Assembly (NCBI GenBank): GCA_035578175.1
Contig: JAQMRL010000001.1
Coordinates: forward strand, 238,157,038 to 238,221,037
Direction of reading: 5' to 3'
Length of the DNA stretch: 64,000 nt
Source: Catonia carolina
Taxonomy: Eukaryota > Arthropoda > Insecta > Hemiptera > Achilidae
Below are positions 24,601 through 35,503 of the stretch, in pieces; the stretch's first letter is position 1, and each line of letters starts with the position of its first letter. A program made the position numbers and the translations under genes. Under the pieces are notes generated by a model, which saw only the letters and a program-made list of their open reading frames with translations, was not told the DNA's origin and did not search any database.

Positions 24601-24800
24601 CTATCACAAATTTATGAAACGTAATACTACGAATTTAAAAGTTTCTGAAACTGTGGAACGATATTTCTCGATTTTTTTTTTTTTACTCGAGATCCCCTTC
24701 TACCATGGACTACGATGATTACTGAATGCGGTAGTATCGATTAGTATCAGATAGATAACATTTTTTATTATTTAACAAAACCATTAGTAATAATAGACCT
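21628..24800. other. Intergenic AT-rich DNA
   Basis: Contains a degenerate SINE-1 at 21795-21925. The segment 23640-24060 has an LTR-like look (AATAAA near its end) but no second copy. Otherwise nothing was recognised. Confidence 0.4.
21795..21925 (+). repeat. Degenerate SINE-1-like copy
   Basis: Head CATGGCGTAGTGGTCAGCA (A box) and GGAGGTCTCAGGTTAGGGT (eroded B box). The tail has TAGTCGCTAACAATTAAAC, matching the GTCGCTAAT ... TTAAA end of SINE-1. Confidence 0.55.
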
Positions 24801-24807
24801 AAATATG

Positions 24808-24863
24808 TCACGTGACATTTATAGTTATTATTACCTTTAGTAAAATGAAGGTATATCACGTGA
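24808..24863. promoter_or_regulatory. Paired CACGTG E-boxes
   Basis: GTCACGTGAC (perfect 10-bp palindrome, 24808-24817) and TCACGTGA (24856-24863). CACGTG is the binding core of bHLH factors (known). The pair lies 6-60 bp upstream of a TATA/initiator candidate. Function is inferred. Confidence 0.4.
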
Positions 24864-24868
24864 CCGAA

Positions 24869-24922
24869 TATAAAAAGAACTACCAACTACAGTTCAGTTC
24901 TATCAGTCCAACAATCGATATG
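24869..24922 (+). promoter_or_regulatory. Candidate TATA/Inr core promoter
   Basis: TATAAAAA at 24869-24876, insect initiator TCAGTT at 24894-24899 (27 bp from T of TATA to the A) and a second match TCAGTC at 24903-24908. ATGG follows at 24920 in an 8-codon frame. If genuine, the first exon would be very short. No convincing splice donor (best GTACAA or GTCATT) and no downstream exon were found. Confidence 0.35.
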
Positions 24923-24949
24923 GCCGTACAAATTTATGTCATTTAAAAT

Positions 24950-25355
24950 GTTCTTGAATACTAATGAACAAAAAAAAACTTTTTTTAACTCCGCAGAACG
25001 CATTTAAAAAGGAAATTACTACCTAAACATTCTGACATCAATATTAAAAGGGACGTTCCGTATCATATTCTTGGATAATTTTTCGATAGTAAATTACAAA
25101 AAATTAGCAATAACCTACTCTATAACACGAATTTATAAATTAACACTTCAGATGGGTTAAATTAAAATTCGGTAACAAACATCAATAGGTCAATAAAAAT
25201 TATTAATATTAGAATACCCATGCTAAATTTTGACAATGTTAAGAGAATGTAAAGAAATGAACAATCTGTTTTCGGGGGTAGACAACTCTTAGACGTAAAA
25301 GCCGTAATTAAAATTATTTGAATATCTTAGATATTAATAAAAAAGAAAACAGACT
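24950..25355. other. AT-rich, nothing recognised
   Basis: No feature beyond low-complexity AT. Confidence 0.4.
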
Positions 25356-25359
25356 TTGA

Positions 25360-26430
25360 TATGCCATTTATAAGTTGCACAACATTAGCGCAGAGTTTGA
25401 TATGAGAATATCGGCGCAAAAATCAAAGATTATGGCATTCAGGGGAAGATGGCCGGTCCGATCAAAAATTGTACTAGGCAACCGAACTGTAGAACAAGTT
25501 CGAGATTTTAAATATTTAGGATGTAGTATTTCCTACGACAAATAGGATGACGTGAGTGAAAAACTGGCAAAATTCAGCGCTGTATGCAGTTCTATTCGGC
25601 GGACAATAGGACAGAAAACGAGACAGGATGCCCAAATGAAATTTTATAGAGCAATGGCTGCTGTACCACTCATAACATGTTGTTGTTAGGTCATCAGCCG
25701 ACAGGCTGATTTGAACCTGTAGAGGTTTTACTAAGTAAAACGAGGAGTAAGGTGGTTTACATTGCCTTTCTCACTGAATGGAAAACGCCGGAATGCTGAA
25801 TGAATGGTACGCTTATCAGCATGCCGGGCCCTCTGAAAAGCACATACTTTCCACTCTGCAAATGACACCTTTATTTCATTCACCACACGGTCTGGCTAAG
25901 TAATAAAATTCATTACTTTCAGGAGAAGATAACTCTGATTAGTGTCTTTTACACCTCTACCTCTTCTGTTCTTAAACGATTCAGTCATTTAATTGGCTGA
26001 CCATGTGATAAGAAACGGAACTATTTATGTTAGCTCTGCAACGAACAGATTGAGTGTAAATAATTTGACACTCCACTTGTCTGTTATGGGCTGACTCATA
26101 ACATATGGGAGTGAAACATGGGTGTCATTATACAAGAATGAAACTCGTATCCGGGCTGCTGAAATGAGATTTTTGCGGGGAACCAAAGTTGCATCCGACA
26201 AGATAAGAATACGTAACGAAGCTATACGCGCCAAGTTAAATGTTCACGCGTGGAACGTTAAGAATATTAAAAGAGAAACTGGTCCAACAATTTACTTCGC
26301 ATGCCAGCACACAGACTTCCTCCACAACCATAGAAATACAAACATAGCGGGTAGTGAGGCTTAGGAAGACCTAAAAAGAGATGGGTGCCTGAACAGGGCA
26401 TTGAGCCTAATCCTTGGCAGATGATGATGA
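25360..26430 (+). pseudogene. LINE reverse-transcriptase C-terminal fragment, split by element A
   Basis: 3' part of an endonuclease/reverse-transcriptase ORF. Before the insertion it reads QKSKIMAFRGRWPV, VRDFKYLGCSIS (RT 'YLG' motif), an in-frame TAG at about 25543, then KLAKFSAVCSSIRRTIG and KFYRAMAAVPLIT. After element A (25679-26093) it continues in the same frame with ITYGSETWVSLYKN and IRAAEMRFLRG, typical of the post-RT region of insect LINEs. It ends near RPKKRWVPEQGIEPNPWQ and a GAT repeat (about 26409-26420), the usual tail of this group. It lacks the RT catalytic core and endonuclease. The TAG and later frame loss make it inactive. The clade (RTE- or CR1-like) is not certain. Confidence 0.8.
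25679..26093 (-). mobile_element. Element A copy inside LINE frame
   Basis: The 11-bp duplication ACTCATAACAT lies at 25668-25678 and 26094-26104. Deleting the insert plus one duplication joins ACCACTCATAACATATGG and keeps the LINE frame open across the join. It carries a ~17-bp extra stretch near 25785-25805. Confidence 0.92.
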
Positions 26431-26544
26431 TAATTAATCAAAATCGGCTACGCAAGCAGAATTTCAGAAACTGTAGCTCTTTTGGAAGGTATCGAAATTA
26501 AAGTGTTGGTTTAGGTACTCACTCTTTTCATATTTTAAGGTGCA

Positions 26545-26630
26545 ATTGGTCGAAAAGGTTCAATAGATCAGGGATCCGGGACCTCCGCGTTGAAAGCTAG
26601 CGCGTTGACCACTACGCTACAGTAGATACA
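26545..26630 (-). repeat. tRNA-like SINE head (minus)
   Basis: Reverse complement contains GTAGCGTAGTGGTCAACGCG (A-box region) and AACGCGGAGGTCCCGGATCC. This resembles the head at 39468 (GGTAGCGCGC ... GCGGAGGTCCCGGGTTC), with the B box eroded. No tail recognised. Confidence 0.5.
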
Positions 26631-26634
26631 CTAA

Positions 26635-27160
26635 ATTTTATTACACACTTTTGTCGTAAAATGCATACTAAGGCTGAAATATTTTAAAAAATCGAGTGTT
26701 TTTACAGATTTTTATGAAAAAAAAAAAACAAAATTACTAATTATCGCTAAACTAAGCGTTACACAACGAAATGTTTGAAATAAAAGTTGTAGATTTTTAA
26801 ATTGTTTACAACTTTTATTACATACACTTTTGCGCTAAAATGGATATTAAGGCCGCAATCTTAAAAAAACAAACATTTTTTTCTACTGGAGCACAGCCTC
26901 CCCAACAATTTCAGAAGACATGGTGCATACCCTATCTTGCAGAGAATAAAAAAATATAGTAAATGAGGCGACTTTTAAAAAAAATCGTAGGAGCCGTTTT
27001 TGAGAAAACTGCAAAAAAGTGAAAATGACACGAATAAACTACTACTTCCGGTTGACCGAATTTGATGAAAATGCTTGTGTCGAGTCCTCTAGTAGTACCT
27101 AACTTAAGCGTCAAGTTTCAACTTCGCCCAAAACGAACTTTGTGTACAAGATAATAAATT
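26635..27160 (+). repeat. Family C repeat, copy 1
   Basis: About 500 bp matching 37195-38000 and 61330-62060 in the same orientation. Landmarks: AAAAGTTGTAGATTTTTAAA near a complementary TACAACTTTTATTA, ACACTTTTGCG, CCCTATCTTG, ATGACACGAATAAACT, GTCAAGTTTCAACTTCG. The 5' block containing AAAATGCATACTAAGG and CGCTAAACTAAGCGTTA is a degenerate earlier repeat of the same monomer. No coding capacity seen. Confidence 0.7.
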
Positions 27161-27254
27161 CGCCATAAAATTAGATTTCTTTTACTAAAATCTTTTAATC
27201 TTAAAATCGTAAATACAGAATATTAAGTACGTACAGTTAATACCAAAAGAAATA

Positions 27255-27430
27255 CAGACTACTAATTACTGATTTCCAAGCCTTCCACGAAGAACAAAAG
27301 AAGAACTGGATGGACGGAAGAAAGAAGAAATACCTAAAATTAAAAAATGCTGCAGGAAGAGCTTTCGGAAATGCTTATATTTTATTTACTGAACGAGGTG
27401 TAAAATGGCCCTACGTGACAGAAAATAAAT
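27255..27430 (+). pseudogene. LINE-W C-terminal remnant
   Basis: TDFQAFHEEQKKNWMDGRKKK, split here as TDFQAFHEEQKK and NWMDGRKKK, aligns with the TDFK(S/G)F ... GWTEERRK segment of the copies at 395, 35133 and 47650. Short and heavily truncated. Confidence 0.55.
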
Positions 27431-28540
27431 AAAAAAATTATAAAATCAGAATTTAGGATGTACATTACCACGAATTATTAATAGTTACAAATAAATTGTA
27501 GTATTTTTTTTAATTCACTCGATAACAGAAATTTTTAAAACCGAATAATTTACCACGAAGCTAGAATTCTAGGATGTAGCAACTAGGGATTCCACTGACA
27601 AGCGTTTTATTGTATAAATGGAAACCATTCCAAGTAAAAAATTCGAACAAACAAATAACTTTTAAAAATAACTATTTAAAAATTATCAAGTATAGTACCT
27701 TTGACTAAAAATTTCAAATTACATTTGTTCACATTACAGTGGTTTGACGTTCATGTTATTTATCATAAACGGTGACAAAAATTTTCGCTTAATTTGAAAA
27801 ACGATAAGGTTGGACGGTATAAGTTGTAACAGAATTATGTAATTTAATATTTTTTAAAAGATATTCCTGTATTTCATTTTTTTCAGATAATACATAATAT
27901 TGAAATTGCCATTATTTTCAAATACAAAAGAATTCAGTTACTAACGATTTTTAGTAAATAGTTTTCAAATTACAACCATTTCTACAAATGTAAAGATAAA
28001 ATTACGAGGTTTATAGAATTCTCAAATGTAACAAAAGACTACAACTGTAACTAAAGAAGAACACTAAGCCAGCCGATAAAAAGAAAAATCCTTTTAAAAA
28101 GGTAAGTTATACCGGTTGCATTATGGACTTAGTTAAGTATGACATACCAACTCAACGCTATCAAGAATCAAATAGGGATTTTATTGGGAGATCATTTCAC
28201 ACAAAACCATTTCTGATTGAAAAAATTTAATAAAAATTGAAAGAAATATTGTAAATTAAGAATGTACTATACATTTACATAAAGCCGGAAGTCCTTAGTG
28301 ATTGATTGATATTTTCACACTCTCACCCCTGATTCTCTACCTTCCTAATAATTTACAGAACTCAAATTCGATACTTTTATTTGTCCAGGAGCAGAACAAA
28401 AAAAACCCAATTCATTTGCATTTTGATTACTTGAGCTTAAGAGGTAAAAGTGGTAAAACAACCCTAAAGCAATAAATATTACTTCTATACCTTCCCGAAG
28501 ACCTTCAGATCTGGAAACATGCCCGTGTGTTCTCTTAAGT
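27431..28540. other. AT-rich intergenic
   Basis: Nothing recognised. Confidence 0.4.
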
Positions 28541-28802
28541 CAGTGGTTCCCAAAAAGTGATCCGCGACGGGCTGCTGAAAATAAGTCTAAACCGATCATC
28601 ACAACAAAAACAAATATATCATTCTTTTGATTTCTTTACCCTTTAATTGTTTTTTTATTTACAAATTTAAATAAAATTACAAACACTGATGATATACGAG
28701 TAAAGTCAAAGGTATAATTTAATTTGAAGACAATCACGGATTCCCGAAGATTTAATTAATTTACTGCAGGGTCCGCGATTATCTATGCTTTGGGAACCAC
28801 AG
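28541..28802. mobile_element. hAT-like MITE (262 bp)
   Basis: Left end CAGTGGTTCCCAAAAAGTGA, then TCCGCGACGG. Right end read inward CTGTGGTTCCCAAAGCATAG, then ATAATCGCGGACC. Candidate 8-bp flanks TCTTAAGT and CTCTAAGT agree at 5 of 8 bases. hAT elements make 8-bp duplications. No transposase. Confidence 0.7.
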
Positions 28803-28964
28803 CTCTAAGTGTTACTTACGAATAATAAAACATTTTAATTATCATCAGGGTTAAACTGAGGTTAACTATCCTACAATAAATTATATTTTTTAACTTTCGA
28901 AAGAGACACAGCTCTAAAATTCAGCAACTATCATTTATGATTATTTCTTTTAAACCCTATGTGT

Positions 28965-28995
28965 ACATTCAATATGTTTGATTTAGAACAATAAG
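28965..28995 (-). repeat. SINE-2, left part of split copy
   Basis: ACATTCAATATGTTTGATTT and AGAACAATAAGTAACC match the 3' end of SINE-2 on the minus strand. The rest resumes at 29618 after two nested insertions. Confidence 0.65.
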
Positions 28996-29005
28996 TAACC
29001 CCTTG

Positions 29006-29174
29006 TTGCCGGCCGCATTGGCGTAGTTGGTAAAGTGCTCGCCTCTCATCACGCAGTCTAGGGTTCGAATCCTATTCAGGCACGGCATATTTTCATACGT
29101 TACAAAAATCTTCACCGTCTGCATTAGCAGTAATTGCAGAACAGTCGCACGTTAAACCAAAAAAAGAAAAGAAA
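29006..29174 (+). repeat. SINE-1 copy, variant tail
   Basis: tRNA-like head with A box TGGCGTAGTTGG and B box GGTTCGAATCC, nearly the same head as at 48003. Perfect 10-bp duplication TAACCCCTTG at 28996-29005 and 29175-29184. Its tail (TTGCAGAACAGTCGCACG, then TTAAACC) differs from the GTCGCTAAT tail of the 48003 copy. Not a functional tRNA gene, because the acceptor and anticodon stems pair poorly. Confidence 0.85.
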
Positions 29175-29184
29175 TAACCCCTTG

Positions 29185-29583
29185 CCCATAACAGGCAGGT
29201 GGAGTGTTACATTATTTGCACTTGATCTGCTAGTTCCAGGGCTACATAAAAACTAATAGTTCTGTTTCTTATCACATGGTCAGTCAATTATATGACTGAA
29301 CCATTTAAGAACAGAAGAGGTAGATGTGAAAAAGACACTTGTCTGAGTTATCTCCTCTGACAGTAATGAATTTCATTATACACCCAGACCCTGAGGTGAA
29401 TGAAGTAAAAGTGTCATTTGCAGGGTGGAAAATAGATGCTTTTGTAGGCCTGGTATGCTGATAAGCTGATATGCTGATAAGCATACTTTTCCACTCAGTG
29501 ATGAGGACAATTGTAAACCACCTAACTCCTTGTTTTCCTTAGGAAAGCGTCTAGCAAACGTCTTAGTAAAGCGGCTGATGACC

Positions 29584-29617
<34 letters not shown>
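29185..29617 (+). mobile_element. Element A copy with long AAC tail
   Basis: Starts CCCATAACAGGCAGGTGGAG at the intact 5' end and finishes in about ten AAC units. It has a local duplication of TGATAAGC/TATGC near 29455-29485. In the last hairpin region it carries GTTTTCC-TTA-GGAAAGC, where most copies have GTTTTAC-TTA-GTAAAAC. This is a paired change. It lies within SINE-2. Confidence 0.85.
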
Positions 29618-29795
29618 GTAACCCAATGAGATATGGATGATACGTATAACTTGTAAATGAGGTGTAGTCTTCTACAGACTCAGACCGATCATTTGTGAGA
29701 GGATGGTTAATTGAACCCCAACCATAAAAGTACACTGGAAACCACTATCTAGAATTCAAATCCGTATAAAAGTTTATACTTTTGCTACGATTATT
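29618..29795 (-). repeat. SINE-2, right part of split copy
   Basis: CCCAATGAGATATGGATGAT, GAGGTGTAGTCTTCTACAGA and AAGTACACTGGAAACC follow the family on the minus strand. With 28965-28995 it makes one SINE-2 interrupted by SINE-1 and element A. Confidence 0.7.
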
Positions 29796-30517
29796 AAATA
29801 GTACTAATAGTAATTTTTATTCATCCAGTGATGTTTGTAAACCTAATTTTAGCGCGACTCCTTCGAGACAGGAAATTGCCCCCGCGCATAATGTTTTATG
29901 AGAGGGTAAATCTACCAAAAATAAAACAAATAAATATTTATTAAGCTACAAAGATAGTGTAAGAAAAGAATTTACGTGCATAAAATAAACAAATAAAATA
30001 CGGTAATTACAAAAAGTTAAATTTAAAAATTAGTTAGATAATATACCTAGTAATGATGTACTTAAATAAAAATGGCAATACTGAAATATCAATGATGCAA
30101 CGTTTGCATTTTACGATGATGTTAGACAAGCGAAGGATAAAGGCTTATAATGAAGTATAGATGAAGACGAAAACACGATTATACACATGTATTACATAGA
30201 CAAAGTGTACAGAGAGTGCATGACGACAGCAAACGATAGAAGAAGAAAGGTGGGGTTACACTATGTCACTATAATATGATACCTACTATAGTAAAACATG
30301 TATGATGACTGCGTGTCTATGTGGCTGTTAATTATTATCATAGGATGTTGCTATGCTTATGAGGAGAGATGATGCTTTGTCAAGAGAACCAACACGACGT
30401 AGTGCGCATTGCAATATATCTCTTAAGGTGTGGTTACACTGTGTAACATGATGTAAACTATCCATTAATTTATTTAGAAAATCAAATAAATTGCTAACTA
30501 AAAGAAATTACAATTTC
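29796..30517. other. Intergenic
   Basis: No repeat shared with elsewhere and no gene seen. Confidence 0.4.
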
Positions 30518-30527
30518 ATACAGGGAG

Positions 30528-30814
30528 TTGTTGTTTAGGTTATCAGCTGAAAAACTAGTTTGAACCTCTAGAAGATTTACTAAGTAAAACTAGGAGTGAG
30601 GTGGTTTACCATACTTTCCTCATTGAGTGGAAAAATATGCTTATCAACATGTCAGCTCCTCTAAAAAGCATCTACTTTACACCCTGAAAATTCTTAAATG
30701 CTTCTATCATATAATTGGCTGATCATGAGATAAGAAACAGAACTATTTTTTGTAGCCCTGGAACTAGCAGATCGAGTGAAAATAATTGAACACTCCACCT
30801 GCCTGTTACGGGCA
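30528..30814 (-). mobile_element. Element A copy with internal deletion
   Basis: Flanked by ATACAGGGAG (30518-30527) and ATACAGTGAG (30815-30824), 9 of 10 bases equal. About 110 bp of the middle of the element are missing after ACACCCTG. The 5' end CTGCCTGTTACGGGCA is complete. Confidence 0.8.
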
Positions 30815-31039
30815 ATACAGTGAGTATGATGTAATAAAACTGAAATTCAAACTTTTTAACGGGGTATTAGCTTTTATTTGTTATACGGAACAGTAAACTA
30901 TTGACAAACACCCAATCTAACCTTGCTGCCAGATGGTTTTATGTTATTAAAAATATTTCAAATTTTCTTTTACTCCGAAAAACCCAAGTGATGATTTTTT
31001 TTAAGTTTAAGTAAACGCCATCTATTATCCATATAATGT

Positions 31040-31490
31040 ATCTAAAAAAAACTAACTACATTATTGTTTTTTCTGCGGCTTCTCAGACAGATCCTTAACC
31101 TCTACAATTTTTGTATTCAACATTTTTCTTTTCCCTGTTCTTAATCTTTGATTCCACACTTCTACAGATTTTCCAAAACTTCTTTTACCCACGGAACTTG
31201 TGTCTTTCTATTTTCCTGAAAATTTACAATCTCGTTTTCTATCCATTTAAGTTCATATCCTTGATACGTCCGTAGTAAGTCAATCTTTTGACCATCGTGG
31301 TCGAGATCTTATTAAACTTTTTACACAACTCTTGGTTTGGTTTCAAGTAGTACGAAACTCATTCACTGTCAACTTTTTGGATTCCACGATCTTCCTCAGA
31401 AACTTCATTTTTTCTCTATTTCCGAGTCTTTTCTTAGCTCTCGTCCCAACGCGTAATAACATTCCAGTTTGACTGTAGTACCGTAAAGTT
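31040..31490 (-). pseudogene. LINE-W C-terminal remnant (minus)
   Basis: Reading leftward, shifted frames contain EKMKFLRKIVESKKL, a YYGRIKDMN-like stretch, ENRKTQ, WVKEVLEN and NTKIVEVKDLSEKPQKK. These are the same blocks as the post-RT region at 58849-60190 (ISFFENLLRIDSARIS, W-KE). Several frame breaks. No RT core. Confidence 0.55.
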
Positions 31491-32317
31491 CGAAATCAGT
31501 TTACTCATTACAAAGCAAAATAAATTTACATGGGATTGAATACATGGAATTCCAATGATATTTCATACAAATAGTTGAAGTTTATATTGTAGCTAATATA
31601 CTATAATTTTACAGTAGTATCAAAAATATCAATAATACTATTATAAAATTGTACAATATGTTAAATATTCACGAGTCAATTAAGTTTAGTTCGTCGGGAT
31701 ATTTATTGCCGGTTATTTTCCGTTTTTTAACAGTGTAAACGCACCACATTTTAGTAAGGTAGGCCCGGCTAACAGCATGTTTTTTTAGTAAAGGAAGGAA
31801 GATAAGGAGTGCCTATAGCGATAAACATCTCTAGTTGCATATCACAACGCCTTCAAACAAAATAGTAAGTAAAAATTATTTTCTACAATAAAGCCTTTAA
31901 GAGAAAGTAAAAATCTCGACCTGCGTTAGTCTAGGTTAAATCACAATTAAAGAAGGGGCGCTCCAAAGGCGTGCGGGCAGTCAATCATCATGTCAACGGA
32001 CGGCATTACTTACAATGCCACAGAATAGGATGTTTAAATAACCTCAATTATTTACGTTAAATTTGTAACGCTCGCATTACAGACGAAATTTCTCAACCGC
32101 CTAAAGCCATCGCATTAAAATACAACTGAAATAAAGTGTTAAAATTAGCAGGAAATTTAGTATCATCCGCTACAATAATCATCACCACGTTATTTTCTGT
32201 AGAAATAAACTATGTGGCTTAATTTACATTTTGATACATAATTTTGTCTCAAAGAAATTGTACGGAAATTTCATACCAAAATTCTTCTTTTTATTTCTTT
32301 TCTTCTAATTCTACATA
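31491..32317. other. Intergenic
   Basis: Slightly less AT-rich around 31940-32010. No gene or repeat recognised. Confidence 0.35.
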
Positions 32318-32590
32318 GATGAAGGTTCTGTGGTTCAAGTCTCAGTACATGTAATTACTTTTATACGGATTTGAGTATTAGACAGTAATTACATACCGGT
32401 GTACTTTGATAATTTGGGTTCAATTAATCATAATTTCTCAAGAATTTTTAACCTGATCCTGCACGAAACTGCACCTCATTTACACATCTTACATTTATCA
32501 TCCTCATCTCATTGGGTCATGAGGTTTATTGATTTGAATTGAACAGATTGCAACGTAGGCCTTACACACATTTGGGTTAAAATTAATTTA
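32318..32590 (+). repeat. SINE-2 copy, 5'-truncated
   Basis: Begins GATGAAGGTTCTGTGGTTCA (B-box region) and follows the family body to ATCATCCTCATCTCATTGGG and GAACAGATTGCAACG. The A-box half of the head is lost. Confidence 0.75.
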
Positions 32591-32897
32591 TAAAGTAGGA
32601 ACTTTATATTTTAGAAGCATTTTATTAACGCGTCAATTTTGTAGATGTCTTGCCTGTTGATAGTCGTATACGAAGGAGTTAAAATGTTAAAATAAATTTC
32701 TTTTTGTGACTATTAAAATATTCGTTTAATATTTAACTTGTGTTATTATGTGATGTTTTAATATATGGTGTGAAAATAGGTTAGTTAATATGTTATTGTA
32801 ACACAGCTTTCCACGACAAAAGAGCTAAGCTTAGGGACTGATTCAGAATATTAAAAATATACATTTTTTAAATTACATTGATATAATGCTCAAACCT

Positions 32898-33290
32898 GCC
32901 CCTAACAGGCAGGTGGAGTGTCAAATTATTTACACTCAATCTGTTCGTTGCAGGGCTAAAATAAATAGTTCTGTTTCTTATCACATGGTTAGTCAATTAA
33001 ATGACTGATTTATTTAAGAACAGAAAAGGTAGAGGTGTAAAAGACACTAATCAGAATTATCTCCTCTGAAAGTAATGAATTTCATTATACAGCCAGACCC
33101 TGTGGTGAATGAATTGAAGGTGTCATTTGCAGAGTGGAAAATATATGCTTTTCAGAGGGCCCGGCATGCTGATAAGCGTACTTTTCCACTCAGTGAGGAA
33201 GGCAATAGTAAACCACCTCACTCCTCGTTTTACTTAGTAAAACCTCTACAGGTTCAAACCAGCCTTTCGGCTGTTGACCTAAACAACAAC
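32898..33290 (+). mobile_element. Element A copy (393 bp), 13-bp duplication
   Basis: AATGCTCAAACCT at 32885-32897 and AATGCCCAAACCT at 33291-33303, one mismatch. It runs from GCCCCTAACAGGCAGG to AAACAACAAC and is complete. It has the recurrent frame from ATG 33075, which differs from the 15178 frame almost only by replacement changes (for example Val/Leu, Ser/Tyr, Cys/Arg, Gly/Ser). Confidence 0.92.
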
Positions 33291-33303
33291 AATGCCCAAA
33301 CCT

Positions 33304-34407
33304 ATCTTACAGTAATAACAAAAACAAGAATATTCGTTTTATTAAACACAATTTATTTTTGTTTGTTATCCGGAACTGTACATTAATGACAACCACCTAA
33401 TATAATCGCTGTTTTTTTTTAATATATTTTTGACGTGGATTAGTCATTAATTTGAACAGGGTCTCCTAGTGGAGTTTACCTATGAATGTCTAAGTTGGTC
33501 ACCATCCAAAGTCGCTTGCCCAACTGGTGTTACTTAACAATTAGTAGCGACTCTCTACCAGCTGACTAGGCTGGCCGTAACGCCAGAAAAATTATAATAG
33601 GTTTTTTAGGTATGGAACCGCCTTCAAAAGAAGTTTTTATAAAGATATTAAATAAGTAATTTGAAAATACCGAATTTTTCTTGGTAGTTTTTATTTTTAA
33701 GATTTAGTTTTTAATTTTATAAGTTAGAAGTCTATTTAGAAAAGTTTTGAAAAACAAAACATATTATATAACGATTTATATGTATATCGAAACTGCACAC
33801 ACAAAAAACTAACAACTACACGGAATTAGAAACTGTACCACTCCTATCAGACCACACCGCAACAACTTAACAAATAGTTGAACCTGGCATTAAATTATAA
33901 AACAAAAATTTGACCTATATCTGTACAACCGTACTGAATACAATATCATTTTTATTCTAATGTTCTAAATATCAATTTAATACCATATAATAACATAATA
34001 GAACATAAATAATTAAATTTGAAACGAACGGTTAATTCCATCTATATAGTAAAACATAATATATCAACATTATATGTTTAATCATAAATTTACCTTCGTT
34101 TTTCCCTACAATGAACTTGATGATGTAATAATGAATAAATAATTTAATATGATTATCATACGGGTATACGCCTAAAAAACATGATAAAAGTATGCGGAAC
34201 ACCATAAACAATACTTCACGTGCGATTAAAATTAGACTAATGCTAATAAGTAATTAGTATTAAAATTATATGCAATTAAAATAAAACACCATCCCTTGAA
34301 TGTTTACCATACAATACAACAATAAATTAAACTGTCCCCAAAGATCCACGTAACAGTACACTAAAAATCAAAACGAATCTATTTCTCAATAAACATCATG
34401 AAGTTGT
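33304..34407. other. AT-rich intergenic
   Basis: Nothing recognised. Confidence 0.4.
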
Positions 34408-34417
34408 AGAATCATTA

Positions 34418-34806
34418 GGAGTCTACAACAGGCAAGTGGAGTGTTAAATTAATTGCACTCGATCTGCTAGTTCCAGGGCTACAAAAAATAATTCTGTTTC
34501 TTATCGTTAACCTATTATATGACAACCACTATAGAACACAAGAATTAGAGGTGTAAAAAACACTAGTCATCGTTTACTACTCTGAGAATAATGAATTTCA
34601 TTATACAGGTACATTCACCCTGTGGTGATTGAAGTAAAGGTGTCATTTGCAAGGAAGAAAGTGGATGGTTTTCAGAGGGCCTGGCATGCTGATAAGCATA
34701 CTTTTCCACTCCAAGAGGAAGGCATGATAAACCACCTCATTCCTCATTTTACTTAGTAAAACCTCAAGAAGTTCAAACTAGCCTTTCGGCTAATGACTTA
34801 AACAAC
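34418..34806 (+). mobile_element. Element A copy (389 bp)
   Basis: AGAATCATTA at 34408-34417 and 34807-34816 is a perfect 10-bp duplication. More diverged internally than the copies at 19138 and 32898, with the GATCTGCTAGTTCCAGGG 5' variant. Confidence 0.9.
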
Positions 34807-34984
34807 AGAATCATTAAAAGTGAAGAATCAAGGTTAAATTTTGTTTATCAGCCCACCAAACTTACATATGTTTTTGGAAATGAAATGTTATAATTCAACG
34901 GCATAAAGGAAAAGGGTGAAACAACGTATTACTATGACTTTTTTTAACTTCTATTCTTAATTCAGAAACTATTAAATAATGGGT

Positions 34985-35405
34985 CTGAAGGTAGTCGATG
35001 GACAATATAGGTTACGAGGTCAAGAAGAATAGAACAAGAAAAATGAATGATTAATGAAAACGATTAGAAAAAGAAGACCAAAATTTTACTGACACCAGTA
35101 TAGAATGGATGACAACCGGTTGACAAAACAATAGACCTAAGGTATCGGACAATAAATGGTTTCATAAAGTCAAAAACGAAAGAAATGTTAAAAACGAATA
35201 AACCGATAAAACTTAATGAAGCGAACCAAATTCAGACAACCAATTACGGAGGGCTTCTATAAAGAGTAGAAACAGACTACCGGGTGGACAGCAGAGAGGA
35301 CAAAGCCTTTAGTGAACGAATGCTGGAAATGTGGGTTGCAAAAAGAGCTTTTAGAAACGTTTAAAACCACCTCACGTGGAATAAAATTGGCCTTGAATGA
35401 GAGAA
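34985..35405 (+). pseudogene. LINE-W C-terminal remnant
   Basis: Contains MDDNRLTKQ followed by a stop (about 35107-35136), a KWFHKVKNE-like stretch, and the block ending near TTGGCCTTGAATGAG shared with 395-690 (AGACCTAAGG, TTCAGACAACCAATTACGG, CACCTCACGTGG). Many frame changes and stops. Confidence 0.6.
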
Positions 35406-35503
35406 AAATATTCAGAAACAATACACCATAGTAAAACCACACAAAAGTCTATAAAAAATAAAATTAAAGAACACACATGGAAAAATTGGATAATAAATAC
35501 ATG

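Noticed and set aside
28996..29100. Functional tRNA gene (also at 39468 and 48003)
   Set aside because: A and B boxes and the T arm are good, but acceptor and anticodon stems do not pair and each is followed by a SINE body and tail.
29585..29617. Regular AAC units as a CRISPR-like or satellite array
   Set aside because: It is the 3' tail of element A.
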